A stretch of 64,000 bases of DNA from Planctomycetales bacterium (GCA_028285345.1 JANQPT010000041.1:1-64000); one strand, 5' to 3'. Counted from the stretch's first letter, positions 1-7,949 are shown. A program made the numbers and translations. Notes: generated from the letters alone by a model not told the origin.

Positions 1-193
1 GAGATAGTGCAGGCGATCATCCTTGATCTAATCGTTCATCCGATAATTTCGACGGTCGTTGTACCGGTCTCGGTTCGGGAATCTTCCCCGAAACCGACCC
101 ACCCGGAAACCCGCGATTTACAACAGTTGTGAAGAATCTGCGCCGATTTCCGTGTTGCATCATGGCGCCCGTCGCTATCGGGGTAAATCCCCG

Positions 194-212
194 GTTTCCA
201 ATGATTGGAAAC
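194..212. repeat. 19-nt perfect inverted repeat
   Basis: GTTTCCAATGATTGGAAAC has 9-nt arms around a single central G. It lies 18 nt upstream of the parS-like palindrome. This spacing and symmetry would suit a dimeric DNA-binding protein, but no protein can be assigned. Confidence 0.5.
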
Positions 213-230
213 AAAATCGGCCGGTTCCCA

Positions 231-246
231 TATTTCACGTGAAATA
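231..246. promoter_or_regulatory. parS-like 16-bp palindrome (possible ParB site)
   Basis: TATTTCACGTGAAATA is a perfect palindrome. The widely conserved chromosomal parS consensus, TGTTTCACGTGAAACA in one common form, differs only at the second and fifteenth positions, and these changes are symmetric. parS sites normally lie near the replication origin and load ParB. No parA or parB is in this window, so the assignment rests on the motif alone. A chance palindrome with a CACGTG core is the alternative. Confidence 0.4.
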
Positions 247-476
247 TCGCGCCTGCGAAAAACGCGCGATGTCTGTCGAAACAGCGACGCTTCGCGAGTC
301 GACATCGCGATTTCGAGTGACCGGCATCACCAGAAGACAGCGCACAATTCAGGCAAGCAACGCAGGGCATCTCAACACTGTGACTGCGACAATCTGGTTG
401 ATGCGCGAACGTGTGGTCGACTATCCTATCGTAATAGGAATCTCTATTCGTCGCGTCTTTAAGGTTGCAACCCGCT

Positions 477-1510
477 ATGAATCTTCGACTCTATCGAGGT
501 GACGATGAGTCCGACACCGACAATGCGGCAGATCAAGACGCAGCCCCTCGCGAAGTGGGCGACACGCGTATGGCAATTTTCGGGCCGCATTCATATTACG
601 TCTTTCCATCTTATGGTGCCGAATTCCGAGACATGTCAGGGTGGGAGAAGTGGTGGCGGAAAAAAATCAGAGGAGGTTATCGTTTCTGGCCTAGCTCGTT
701 AGGCGGCGGAATACTGGCTACTCCTCCCAAAATAAATGGCAAACACAGCTCGGCTTATGTGTTTGATGCATCGCCCGGGTGTGGTCTCAAAGAGGTCTAT
801 GGAATGGTTCTTGGTAATCAGCCTGGGGCCGATCTCGCGGAGCGGGTCAACTGTGCGATTCCTGACCGCCAGCCAGCACTCGCTGTCTGGTTTGGAGCTC
901 CGCGTGTGCCCGATCCAACCGTCAAAGTCACGGCGGAACATGCGGACTACCTCGATGACGAACGATACTTGCTCGTCGTCCCAAAAGCGAAGCGAAAATT
1001 GCCAATCAAAATGATGGATCAGCTTCCGGAATGGTTTGCTCCTTTCGGAGTTCGGGTGAACTGGCCCCCAACTGAGCCTCCGGATGTGCTGCGTGACGAG
1101 ATGCAGGGGTGGTTCGATAACCCAGGAAGACGGATGTGGACCGTTCGGATCAAAGGTGGAATTCCGAACGCGGCGTGGCAAATTGCGGTCGTCTACTACG
1201 TTGCTGAGCATTGGGACACACAAGTGCGCGGACTCGACTCAGTGCACTTCGTCGCAAATATTGAAGGAAAGCCACATTTCCGCCGGAACTGGACGTCGAA
1301 CAGATAGCTCTTACTGCATGGGAAATTCAGGCGCTTTCCGCCGAGCGGAACAGTTCAGAATTGGACGTGCGAATTGAAGATTGCGCGATGTTTATCTGTT
1401 ACCGACGACCCGCAGCGACGGCGTCGGCTTCTCCGTGGCAAATCGTGATGGTGGGAGTGGTGGACCGGCTATGGTCGTTTGAGGATTTGTTCGACAATGC
1501 AGGATCATGA
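477..1510 (+). pseudogene. Hypothetical protein, probably broken by a one-base frameshift
   Basis: The first frame runs from ATG 477 (a TTG at 465 is also possible) to TAG 1305-1307, giving 276 residues of unknown function rich in Trp, Pro and charged residues. From about 1265 the -1 frame becomes open and reads like protein (PELDVEQIALTAWEIQALSA, then ICYRRPAA and VVDRLWSFEDLFDNAGS) up to TGA 1508-1510. The two frames join naturally at the ACATTTCCGCCGG stretch around 1275-1286, where one missing base would make a single protein of about 344 residues. This is either a true frameshift mutation, an assembly error, or a separate 3' fragment. I do not recognise the family. Confidence 0.45.
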
Positions 1511-1898
1511 CCAAATACAAGTCGAAATCGTGACAGAATTGGGTTGTGTATTTCGTCTGCCTGTCGGCGATTCTGGGGCTGTATGTGGCTCAACAACCTA
1601 CAGGACTGTCATCCTGCTCGAAAGAACTCAATACGGTTGCATTTCATTGGCATCGACATCCAAAGAAATGGGTTTGCTCGCAAAACTGTGGCACCAACAA
1701 GGGCGATCCGACGATGCACGAGAATTGCTGATCGATTGTCTCAAAGGGCTCGTCATCGAAGCCAAACAAGCGCGCGGCTCAGACCGCGAACTCTTCGAGG
1801 AGTGGTTTCAGAATCATCGGGCAGCATATTTTGAGCTGTTTCCCGACGACGCCGACTCACTGGCAGGGCGGGCCCTGCCTGATTCGACGCTGGGATAA
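1497..1898 (+). CDS. Hypothetical protein, TPR-like C-terminal half
   Basis: ATG 1497 overlaps the end of the preceding broken gene by 14 nt, suggesting translational coupling; a TTG at 1479 is an alternative. The protein would have 133 residues. The C-terminal half (KLWHQQGRSDDARELLIDCL onward) looks like amphipathic helices of the kind found in TPR proteins. The first 55 residues are less convincing, because another frame from ATG 1507 encodes a possible membrane segment (WVVYFVCLSAILGLYVA) after an early stop. The N-terminal part may therefore also be disrupted. Function unknown. Confidence 0.4.
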   Translation: MQDHDQIQVEIVTELGCVFRLPVGDSGAVCGSTTYRTVILLERTQYGCISLASTSKEMGLLAKLWHQQGRSDDARELLIDCLKGLVIEAKQARGSDRELFEEWFQNHRAAYFELFPDDADSLAGRALPDSTLG

Positions 1899-1972
1899 GA
1901 TCAGTCCTTCGCCCCTTGCGACAATCCGCTTTTCGATTCGGTAGGACTTCAACCAGAGTGGCTCCGTGCTCC

Positions 1973-2761
1973 ATGCCTTCCAGCATTCGCTCACCTTGGC
2001 CCCACGGAATGCTGCTAACCCTATTCCTGCTGCTGCTCGTCGCAGTCGCGTGGGTTGAGTCGCTGCAGATCGGGGCCTGGGCGAAGTACGTCTCACATGC
2101 GATGATGATCGTTGCGGCGCTTGGTGGGATGCTCATCTGGCGTCGGGCACCGGCGAATTATGGTTTGACGACACACGAACTGGGATTTGCGACGGCGGTC
2201 GGATTCAGCGGCGCGGTGCCGCTCATCGCAGTTCCACTGCTTGCAGAAGCTCAATTTGGCGAATTGACGCTCAATCAGCGAGTCGTCGAGCACTGGGCAA
2301 GCGCGGTCCTTTATCAAGTCGTATTTGTCGCTGCCGGCGAAGAATTGTTATTTCGCGGGCTGTTTCAATCGGAATTGAACGAGATCTGGGGCCGGCGGTA
2401 TCGCATCGGGCAAATCTCATTCGGCCCTGCACTGATCGCAGCCTCGCTACTGTTCGGAACGGCGCATTGGCTCGATGCATTTAATCAGTTCTTGGGGCAG
2501 CTTTCCCTAAATTGGCCGATGTTGTTGTTCACATCCATCAGCGGCCTCATCTTAGGACTGGCTCGCGAACTGACCGGAAGCCTCGTCGCCCCGGTCATCC
2601 TGCACATCGCCGCAAACGTCTATTTCACGAACTTCGCCAATTTCACCGCCGGTCGAATCGGCGCGGGCATCGGCTGGGGAGTCTGCGCGGTGGTCTCGTT
2701 TTGGTGGGGGAGCTATTGGTCGTCCTCCGACGCCGATTCCCCGGACTCAGCGGAATCTTGA
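1973..2761 (+). CDS. CPBP family intramembrane glutamic endopeptidase
   Basis: This 262-residue multi-pass membrane protein belongs to the CPBP/CAAX (ABI) family, relatives of Rce1 that cleave substrates inside the membrane. The family motifs are present: EELLFRG with Glu123, Glu124 and Arg128, His165 in FGTAHW, and HIAAN with His211 and Asn215. ATG 1973 is preferred over upstream starts because the first hydrophobic helix begins about ten residues later. Bacterial members act in protein processing or self-immunity to bacteriocins, but the neighbours here give no clue to the substrate. The last 49 nt overlap the 3' end of the convergent gene on the minus strand. Confidence 0.85.
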   Translation: MPSSIRSPWPHGMLLTLFLLLLVAVAWVESLQIGAWAKYVSHAMMIVAALGGMLIWRRAPANYGLTTHELGFATAVGFSGAVPLIAVPLLAEAQFGELTLNQRVVEHWASAVLYQVVFVAAGEELLFRGLFQSELNEIWGRRYRIGQISFGPALIAASLLFGTAHWLDAFNQFLGQLSLNWPMLLFTSISGLILGLARELTGSLVAPVILHIAANVYFTNFANFTAGRIGAGIGWGVCAVVSFWWGSYWSSSDADSPDSAES

Positions 2762-2988
2762 TCGGGTGCGGTGCGTTCTAATTCCACGAGCGCTAGCAGC
2801 ACGACCAGCCCCACGACATCGAATCCCAGACAAATCGCCAGCGCTAGCGTGATCGCCTTGGCCGCCTCTGCACCGGCACTGTCCCCCAGACTGCTCAGCG
2901 CCAGCCAAACAAACAGCACGACCAGAAACAGCACCAGCAGACCCGCTCCGGTCCAGAGTGCACGCACGAGATAGGGACGGTATTTCAC
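2713..2988 (-). CDS. Small two-helix membrane protein
   Basis: The 91-residue frame from GTG 2988 has two hydrophobic helices (about residues 13-33 and 45-67) followed by a highly acidic tail (DQDSAESGESASEDDQ). The open frame continues upstream with a protein-like stretch (GHTAADWKDINFVKYRPYL) and no ATG, so the true start may be a CTG or ATT near 3024-3030 and the protein about 103 residues. It ends inside the 3' end of the convergent protease gene. Function unknown. Confidence 0.6.
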   Translation of the reverse strand: MKYRPYLVRALWTGAGLLVLFLVVLFVWLALSSLGDSAGAEAAKAITLALAICLGFDVVGLVVLLALVELERTAPDQDSAESGESASEDDQ

Positions 2989-3412
2989 GAAGTTGATGTC
3001 TTTCCAATCGGCGGCCGTATGACCCAGCAGAATTTGCCGCGCACGTATTTAGGCACGGATTAACACGGCATGGCTGGATTATGGCCGCAACCAATGTCAA
3101 AAAAACGGATTTGCCACGAATCGCACGAATCCTCACGAAGGAAAACGGCAGCGGGCGATTCGTGCAGATTTGTGCGATTCGTGGCTAAATCTCATCAGCA
3201 ATATCAAACTCTCCTCTAATCCGCAAACTTTGCACACTTTCACATTCACGATTAGCGCTGTCAACCATCGCGCGCGGCTGAATCGGGAGCGCTGAATCGC
3301 GACGAACTCTCGCAAATCTGCCGCCAGATTGGAAGAGAGGTGAGAATTTCCGTAGGATGAGAGGCGCCCTGCTGATCCGGTTCACGACACTTGAATTGCA
3401 GAAAGCTGCGTC
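2989..3412. other. Intergenic region with a long imperfect inverted repeat
   Basis: Apart from the possible 5' extension of the minus-strand gene, no gene is seen. Short degenerate motifs of the type GGCACGGATTAACACGG and CACGAATCGCACGAAT occur, the latter forming the inverted repeat at 3108-3191. The final 50 nt form the leader of the isomerase gene starting at 3413. Confidence 0.5.
3108..3191. repeat. Imperfect inverted repeat (long hairpin)
   Basis: The left arm begins GATTTGCCACGAATCGCAC and the right arm, read on the other strand, begins GATTTAGCCACGAATCGCAC. Pairing continues with a few mismatches for roughly 33 bp around a short centre rich in G and A. The CACGAATCGCACGAAT core has the look of a dispersed short repeat. 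Confidence 0.6.
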
Positions 3413-4462
3413 ATGCCCGCCATCAAAGGCCCCGCTGTGTTTCTGGCCCAATTTCTGCGGGACGAGCCGCCGTTTAACGAACTGCTGAGCATCGGCCGCT
3501 GGTTCGCTGAATTGGGTTTTATCGGCGCCCAAATCCCCGCTTGGGATCCCCGTACGATCGACCTCGCCCAAGCAGCCGAGTCGCAGGCATATTGTGACGA
3601 CTACGTCGGCAAACTGGCGGAGATTGGGCTGCAGCCGACCGATTTGGCGGGCTACTTGCAGGGGCAGGTGCTCGCCGTCCATCCGGCGTACGAGGTCATG
3701 TTCGAAGCATTCCATCCGCCCGGATTGCGGGGACAGGAGCGAACCGATTGGGCGACCGAACAACTCAAGCAATGCGTGTTAGCCTCTGAAAGAATGGGCC
3801 TGACGACTGTGCCGGTGCTGTCGGGCGGATTTGCCTGGCACATGGTCTATCCCTGGCCGCAGCGGCCGGCGGGGATTATCGAAGAAGCCTTTAAGGAACT
3901 CGCCGCGCGCTGGCGGCCGCTGCTCGATTTCGCTCAGGATCATGGCTGTGTCTTCACCTATGAACTGCACCCCGGTTCCGATTTGTATGACGGGGCGACG
4001 TTTGAGATGTTTCTGGATGAGACGAACGATCACCCGGCTGCTTGTTTGAACTATGACCCCAGCCACTTTCTGTTGCAGCAGCTCGACTACATCGATTTCA
4101 TCCGGCTGTATGGCGAGCGGATCAAGGGGTTTCACGTCAAGGACGCGGAGTTCCGCCCCAGCGGCCGCGTGGGGGTGTACGGCGGATATCAGCCGTGGTC
4201 GGGGCGGGCGTCGCGGTTCCGCTCGTTGGGGGATGGGCAGGTCGACTTCACGCAGGTGTTTACGCTGCTGACCGAAGCGGGCTACGACGGCTGGGCGGTG
4301 ATGGAGTGGGAATGCGCTGTCAAAAGCCCCGAACAGGGTGCCCGTGAGGGAGCACCGTTTATCACGCGGCACATTATCGAAACAACAGACGTCGCCTTCG
4401 ACGATTTCGCCGGCGGGCATGCCGACGTGGCGGCGAATCGGCGAATATTGGGGTTGGAGTAA
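3413..4462 (+). CDS. Sugar phosphate isomerase/epimerase (AP-endonuclease-2 type TIM barrel)
   Basis: This 349-residue cytoplasmic protein is a xylose-isomerase-like TIM barrel of the IolE/IolI group. Candidate metal ligands sit at the usual strand ends: Glu184 in TYELHPG, Asp215 in NYDPSH, His241 in GFHVKD and Glu300 in VMEWEC. The YDPSHFLLQQ segment is typical. It leads a same-strand cluster with a Gfo/Idh/MocA oxidoreductase (5234) and two SDRs (7188, 8026), so it probably acts in isomerisation of an oxidised sugar or inositol derivative. The exact substrate cannot be read from sequence. ATG 3413 is the only sensible start. Confidence 0.85.
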   Translation: MPAIKGPAVFLAQFLRDEPPFNELLSIGRWFAELGFIGAQIPAWDPRTIDLAQAAESQAYCDDYVGKLAEIGLQPTDLAGYLQGQVLAVHPAYEVMFEAFHPPGLRGQERTDWATEQLKQCVLASERMGLTTVPVLSGGFAWHMVYPWPQRPAGIIEEAFKELAARWRPLLDFAQDHGCVFTYELHPGSDLYDGATFEMFLDETNDHPAACLNYDPSHFLLQQLDYIDFIRLYGERIKGFHVKDAEFRPSGRVGVYGGYQPWSGRASRFRSLGDGQVDFTQVFTLLTEAGYDGWAVMEWECAVKSPEQGAREGAPFITRHIIETTDVAFDDFAGGHADVAANRRILGLE

Positions 4463-4477
4463 ATGGCAGTACGGTAT

Positions 4478-4495
4478 GGTGCGTCATGACGCACC
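4478..4495. repeat. 18-bp perfect palindrome, copy 1
   Basis: GGTGCGTCATGACGCACC lies 15 nt after the isomerase stop codon. A near-identical palindrome, differing only at the two central bases, occurs at 5194-5211. The two copies bracket the unknown gene at 4529-5185. Confidence 0.75.
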
Positions 4496-4528
4496 TTTCG
4501 TTGGCGGCGAGCCGATTTTGGTGCGTGT

Positions 4529-5185
4529 ATGTGGGCTGTAACGAACACCCAGAAAGACATTTTCGGTGCAGTAAGCGCCATAATTTGGATTTCCCTTTTG
4601 CAAAGGTCTGCGCCAATCCGTTTTCCTGTGGAGAAGCGACTTTCAGAAATCTTGGATGGCACGCGAGAGGAGTTAAACTCCGTGCCCAAGGCTGTCGTGG
4701 ATCTTTTGTCAGTGCGAGACGAACCTGACTATGTTGTCAAACTTGACGAGTGTTTTGATGTGATTAGTGGAAACCGGGACGAAGACAACGCCGAGAGTTT
4801 CGACCTCTGCCTCTCGGCGTATTCCGGGCGCCTTGCCCCAGGCAAATGCAATCATTTCGACTACGGTAATCGGGAATTCTTCATCACTCAGACATCAGAA
4901 GTGCTCGATCAGGTTCTTGGCAGATTGGTCATCGGCGTGCTGGCTGAACGAGTTCGACTACACGAGGGCGGGCGAACACCAAGAGTCACCTTAGCTGAAG
5001 GGTTTGATAATCTATTTGTCAATATCGGTAATGTCACGGTAACTCCCTCTCGCAATGTTGCCCCGCGCCGAAAGCTCAAATGCTATTTGGAAAAATCACA
5101 TTCGCAGTTGAAAAATTCCAGCTATTCTTCCTCAGGCTTGAGTCGTGTACTTGACGAAGTGGAGTCGGTATTAGAGTCGCTGTAG
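4529..5185 (+). CDS. Hypothetical protein between two palindromes
   Basis: ATG 4529 opens a 218-residue frame with mixed alpha/beta character and no signal peptide or convincing membrane helix. The first 30 residues are somewhat hydrophobic, so an internal start is possible. A C-terminal amphipathic helix ends VLDEVESVLESL. I do not recognise the family. The gene separates the sugar isomerase from its functional partner oxidoreductase and is flanked by copies of the same palindrome, so it may be an insertion into the cluster. Confidence 0.55.
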   Translation: MWAVTNTQKDIFGAVSAIIWISLLQRSAPIRFPVEKRLSEILDGTREELNSVPKAVVDLLSVRDEPDYVVKLDECFDVISGNRDEDNAESFDLCLSAYSGRLAPGKCNHFDYGNREFFITQTSEVLDQVLGRLVIGVLAERVRLHEGGRTPRVTLAEGFDNLFVNIGNVTVTPSRNVAPRRKLKCYLEKSHSQLKNSSYSSSGLSRVLDEVESVLESL

Positions 5186-5193
5186 TCGATTGA

Positions 5194-5211
5194 GGTGCGT
5201 CGCGACGCACC
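5194..5211. repeat. 18-bp perfect palindrome, copy 2
   Basis: GGTGCGTCGCGACGCACC lies just after the stop of the unknown gene and 22 nt before the start of the oxidoreductase gene. It pairs with the copy at 4478-4495. In RNA it would form a short GC-rich hairpin. Confidence 0.75.
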
Positions 5212-5233
5212 CTACGATTTGGAGAGAAACAAT

Positions 5234-6400
5234 ATGCAATCCTGGAAACGCAAACTACGCATGGGGATGGTCGGCGGCGGGCAAGGCGCGTTTATCGGCG
5301 GAGTGCATCGGACGGCGGCGGCGCTCGACGGGCAGATTGAAATGGTTGCCGGCTGTTTCTCGCGCGATCCGGAGAACACGCGACAGACTGGGGCAGAACT
5401 GTATCTCGACCCGTCCCGCTGTTACGACAGCTACGAACAAATGGCGGCCGCCGAAGCGGAATTGCCGGCGGATGAGCGGATCGATTTCGTGAGCATCGTC
5501 ACGCCGAACGTTTCGCACTTTGCGATCGCCAAGACGTTTCTCGACGCCGGGTTTCACGTCGTCTGCGATAAGCCGATGACGTACAACCTCGAAGAGGCGG
5601 AGCAACTCTGCGCACTGGTTGAGGAGTCGGGACTGATCTTTGCGCTGACGCACAACTACACTGGACATCCGCTGGTGCGGCACGCGCGGAGTCTGTTTCA
5701 GCAAGGCGAGATGGGCGACGTGCGGAAGGTGATCGTCGAGTACCTGCAGGATTTTCTGATGGTTCCACACGAGAAGCTGGGCCAGAAACAGGCCGAGTGG
5801 CGCGTCGATCCCGCCCAATCGGGCATCGGCGGCACGCTAGGGGACGTCGGCACGCATTGCGTGAACCTGCTGGAGTACGTCACCGGCGATCCGATCACCG
5901 AACTGTGCGCCGACAAGAGCACGTTTCTGCCCGACCGAAAATTGGATGAGGACGTCAACGTGCTGCTGCGATTCGCTAGCGGCGGCAAGGGTGTGCTCAC
6001 GATCAGCCAAGTCGCCACCGGTGAGGAAAACGGGCTCAAGCTGCGGGTCTATGCCTCCGAGGGAGCGGTTTTGTGGGAACAGGAGGACCCCAACCGGCTG
6101 GAATTGTTCCGCTACGGCCAACCGCGGCAGACGCTGACCCGCGGCCACAGTGAGTATCTCTCCGACTCCGCGAATGCCTGCACGCGGATACCGACGGGGC
6201 ATCCAGAGGGTTATCTGGAGGCGTTCGCCACGATCTATTGCGGCGTGGCGGAGGCGATCCGTGCGCACATCGACGGTAAACCGCTGAAGACTGAGCAATA
6301 CAATTTCCCCACGGTTTACGACGGCCGTCGTGGTTTAAAATTCATCACCAAAGCGGTTGATTCGTCTGAGCGTGGGTCGGTATGGGTCGCGTTGGATTGA
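5234..6400 (+). CDS. Gfo/Idh/MocA family NAD(P)-dependent oxidoreductase
   Basis: This protein of 388 residues oxidises or reduces a sugar or cyclitol using a nicotinamide cofactor. The N-terminal Rossmann fold has GMVGGGQGAFIG at 11-22, the cofactor/catalytic DKP at 112-114, and the C-terminal domain carries GDVGTH with Asp204 and His208, the usual catalytic region. ATG 5234 is chosen because GGAGAG lies just upstream and the Rossmann strand starts nine residues later. It probably acts with the isomerase at 3413 and the dehydrogenases at 7188 and 8026. Substrate unknown. Confidence 0.9.
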   Translation: MQSWKRKLRMGMVGGGQGAFIGGVHRTAAALDGQIEMVAGCFSRDPENTRQTGAELYLDPSRCYDSYEQMAAAEAELPADERIDFVSIVTPNVSHFAIAKTFLDAGFHVVCDKPMTYNLEEAEQLCALVEESGLIFALTHNYTGHPLVRHARSLFQQGEMGDVRKVIVEYLQDFLMVPHEKLGQKQAEWRVDPAQSGIGGTLGDVGTHCVNLLEYVTGDPITELCADKSTFLPDRKLDEDVNVLLRFASGGKGVLTISQVATGEENGLKLRVYASEGAVLWEQEDPNRLELFRYGQPRQTLTRGHSEYLSDSANACTRIPTGHPEGYLEAFATIYCGVAEAIRAHIDGKPLKTEQYNFPTVYDGRRGLKFITKAVDSSERGSVWVALD

Positions 6401-6420
6401 TCGAGGAATCGTGTTATTCA

Positions 6421-6780
6421 ATGAGGCGAGCCATGGCGCTCAGTTCGCAGTTCAAACGAATTCTGTTCTTCTTGATCTTGGGGGTGATTCTCGTCAGTTC
6501 TGCTCCGACAGGATTCGCGCTGGGCGTTTATTTCGTTTATCTGGATATTTACGGAGGGCGGAGTGCCGAACAGGCACGCACCCTCAAGGAAATGATCGCA
6601 GACCACCCCAAATACGCCGAACTCAAGGTCGTGCGTTACACGAACGGCTGTGCTTATGTGTCTGGTGATGTTGCCTCAAGGAAGATTCTGGGCGAACTGC
6701 GCCGAGACTTAAGACAGCTTTTGGGATCCACATATGCAGACACATGTATCAAGCGGGTGGAATGTCCCGAAGCAAATTGA
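6421..6780 (+). CDS. Membrane-anchored BON-like protein, paralogue 1
   Basis: This 119-residue protein has one N-terminal membrane helix (FFLILGVILVSSAPTGFALG) followed by a soluble domain of about 65 residues that resembles a BON fold: helix, VVRYTNGCAYVSGDV strand pair, helix, and final strand. It aligns end to end with the next gene, with matching SGDVAS/NGNVDS and YADTCIKRVE/FADENISRIE blocks. ATG 6421 or ATG 6433 could be the start; GAGGCGAG precedes the second. Its role is unknown; BON domains usually attach to membranes or bind other envelope proteins. Confidence 0.55.
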   Translation: MRRAMALSSQFKRILFFLILGVILVSSAPTGFALGVYFVYLDIYGGRSAEQARTLKEMIADHPKYAELKVVRYTNGCAYVSGDVASRKILGELRRDLRQLLGSTYADTCIKRVECPEAN

Positions 6781-6786
6781 TGTTAG

Positions 6787-7137
6787 ATGATGTCGATGAA
6801 GTTTGACATTAAACGCCAACACGTGATCATCGCTCTTGTGCTGCTCGTATCTTTGTGTCTGGGGGCGGCTGCGTTTCCACTGGGAGTAGTCATTGGAGGC
6901 ACTCATTTCTACTATCAACTGGCAACTGAGCAACAAAGAGTTGTGTCCGCGATGCTAGCCGAGGATGATGCTTACGCCAACGTCGATGCCTCCCGAGATT
7001 CCAGGGGATACGCAGTCTTGAACGGCAACGTCGATTCACCCGAAATCCTCCAACGACTTAAGCACGATCTGATCGATTTGTACGGCGAAAAATTTGCAGA
7101 CGAGAATATCTCTCGGATTGAAATCGCCGAACATTGA
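6787..7137 (+). CDS. Membrane-anchored BON-like protein, paralogue 2
   Basis: The gene follows its paralogue by six bases. It encodes 116 residues with an N-terminal membrane helix (VIIALVLLVSLCLGAAAF) and a BON-like domain (YAVLNGNVDSPEILQRLKHD and a final ISRIEI strand). ATG codons at 6787 and 6790 are adjacent, either may be used. The pair looks like a tandem duplication that has since diverged. No function can be inferred from the neighbouring sugar dehydrogenases. Confidence 0.6.
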   Translation: MMSMKFDIKRQHVIIALVLLVSLCLGAAAFPLGVVIGGTHFYYQLATEQQRVVSAMLAEDDAYANVDASRDSRGYAVLNGNVDSPEILQRLKHDLIDLYGEKFADENISRIEIAEH

Positions 7138-7187
7138 CGCAATCGAACGCTTGTGGCAACAAGAACTACTTCACCTGAGAGACATAT

Positions 7188-7949
7188 ATGAGTATCGAGT
7201 CACGCATCGCCCTCGTCACCGGCGCCAGCAAAGGGGTCGGGCGGGGAATCGCGCTCGGCCTGGCTGAAAATGGCTGGGACGTGGCGATCAACTACAACAG
7301 CGACCGCGCCGGCGCCGAAGAGACGGCCGCCGCGATTCGCGATTTCGATCGACAATGTTGGCTCTTGCCGGGCGATGTCGGCGACTCAGCTGCGGTGCGG
7401 GCGATGTTCCAGGAACTGGACGAACAAGCCGGTGGCCTGAATCTGCTCGTCAATAACGCCGGCGTGCAGACCTGGGTGCCGTTTTTGGAACTGGCCGAAG
7501 TGGACTTCGATCGCACGATCCGCACGAATCTCAAAGGGACGTTCCTCTGTTCGCAGGCGGCAGCGCTGCGGATGAAGGAGACCGGCGGCGGGGGTATCGT
7601 CAACATAGGCTCAGGGGCGAATCGGATTCCGTTTCCGAATCTCGCGGACTACTCGGCGTCGAAGGGGGGCATTGAGACGTTGACGCGGGTCTGTGCCGTC
7701 GAATTGGGTCCGCACAGAATCCGTGTGAACTGCGTCGCACCCGGGGCGATTGAGATTGAACGGACCAAACAAGAGAGCGGCGACTACGCCGGCACCTGGA
7801 GCCCGTTGACCCCGCTGCGCCGCGTGGGCCAACCGGTCGACGTCGCCAAGGCGGTCGTCTACTTGGCGAGCGACGAGTCCGATTTTATCACCGGCCAAAC
7901 GCTGTATGTCGACGGCGGCTTATGGTCGCAAGGCCCCTGGCCATATTAA
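7188..7949 (+). CDS. Short-chain dehydrogenase/reductase (SDR)
   Basis: This 253-residue classical SDR uses NAD(P) to oxidise or reduce an alcohol or sugar. It has the cofactor motif TGASKGVGRG (11-20), NNAG (89-92), a likely catalytic Ser142, Tyr155 and Lys159 in YSASK, and the C-terminal ITGQTLYVDGG block typical of glucose/gluconate dehydrogenase-like members. The gene is in line with the Gfo/Idh/MocA gene and a second SDR, consistent with a carbohydrate oxidation cluster. A CG-rich hairpin follows the stop codon. Confidence 0.9.
   Translation: MSIESRIALVTGASKGVGRGIALGLAENGWDVAINYNSDRAGAEETAAAIRDFDRQCWLLPGDVGDSAAVRAMFQELDEQAGGLNLLVNNAGVQTWVPFLELAEVDFDRTIRTNLKGTFLCSQAAALRMKETGGGGIVNIGSGANRIPFPNLADYSASKGGIETLTRVCAVELGPHRIRVNCVAPGAIEIERTKQESGDYAGTWSPLTPLRRVGQPVDVAKAVVYLASDESDFITGQTLYVDGGLWSQGPWPY

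Larger units (their letters stand above)
1..464. other. Gene-free region rich in dyad symmetries
   Basis: No convincing reading frame is seen on either strand. Several inverted repeats lie close together: an imperfect dyad around 69-97, a short GGGG/CCCC dyad near 178-191, a perfect 19-nt dyad at 194-212 and a perfect 16-nt palindrome at 231-246. No clear DnaA-box cluster (TTATCCACA type) is visible. The stretch could be an intergenic control region, a partition site, or the remains of an older gene. Confidence 0.5.

Noticed and set aside
69-464. Replication origin in the dyad-rich left end
   Set aside because: No DnaA-box cluster, AT-rich unwinding region or dnaA/dnaN gene seen; only the parS-like site is retained.
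1507-1731. Frame from ATG 1507 encoding a possible membrane segment (WVVYFVCLSAILGLYVA)
   Set aside because: It has a stop after eight codons, and the overlapping frame from 1497 gives the better C-terminal half; noted in the 1497 entry.
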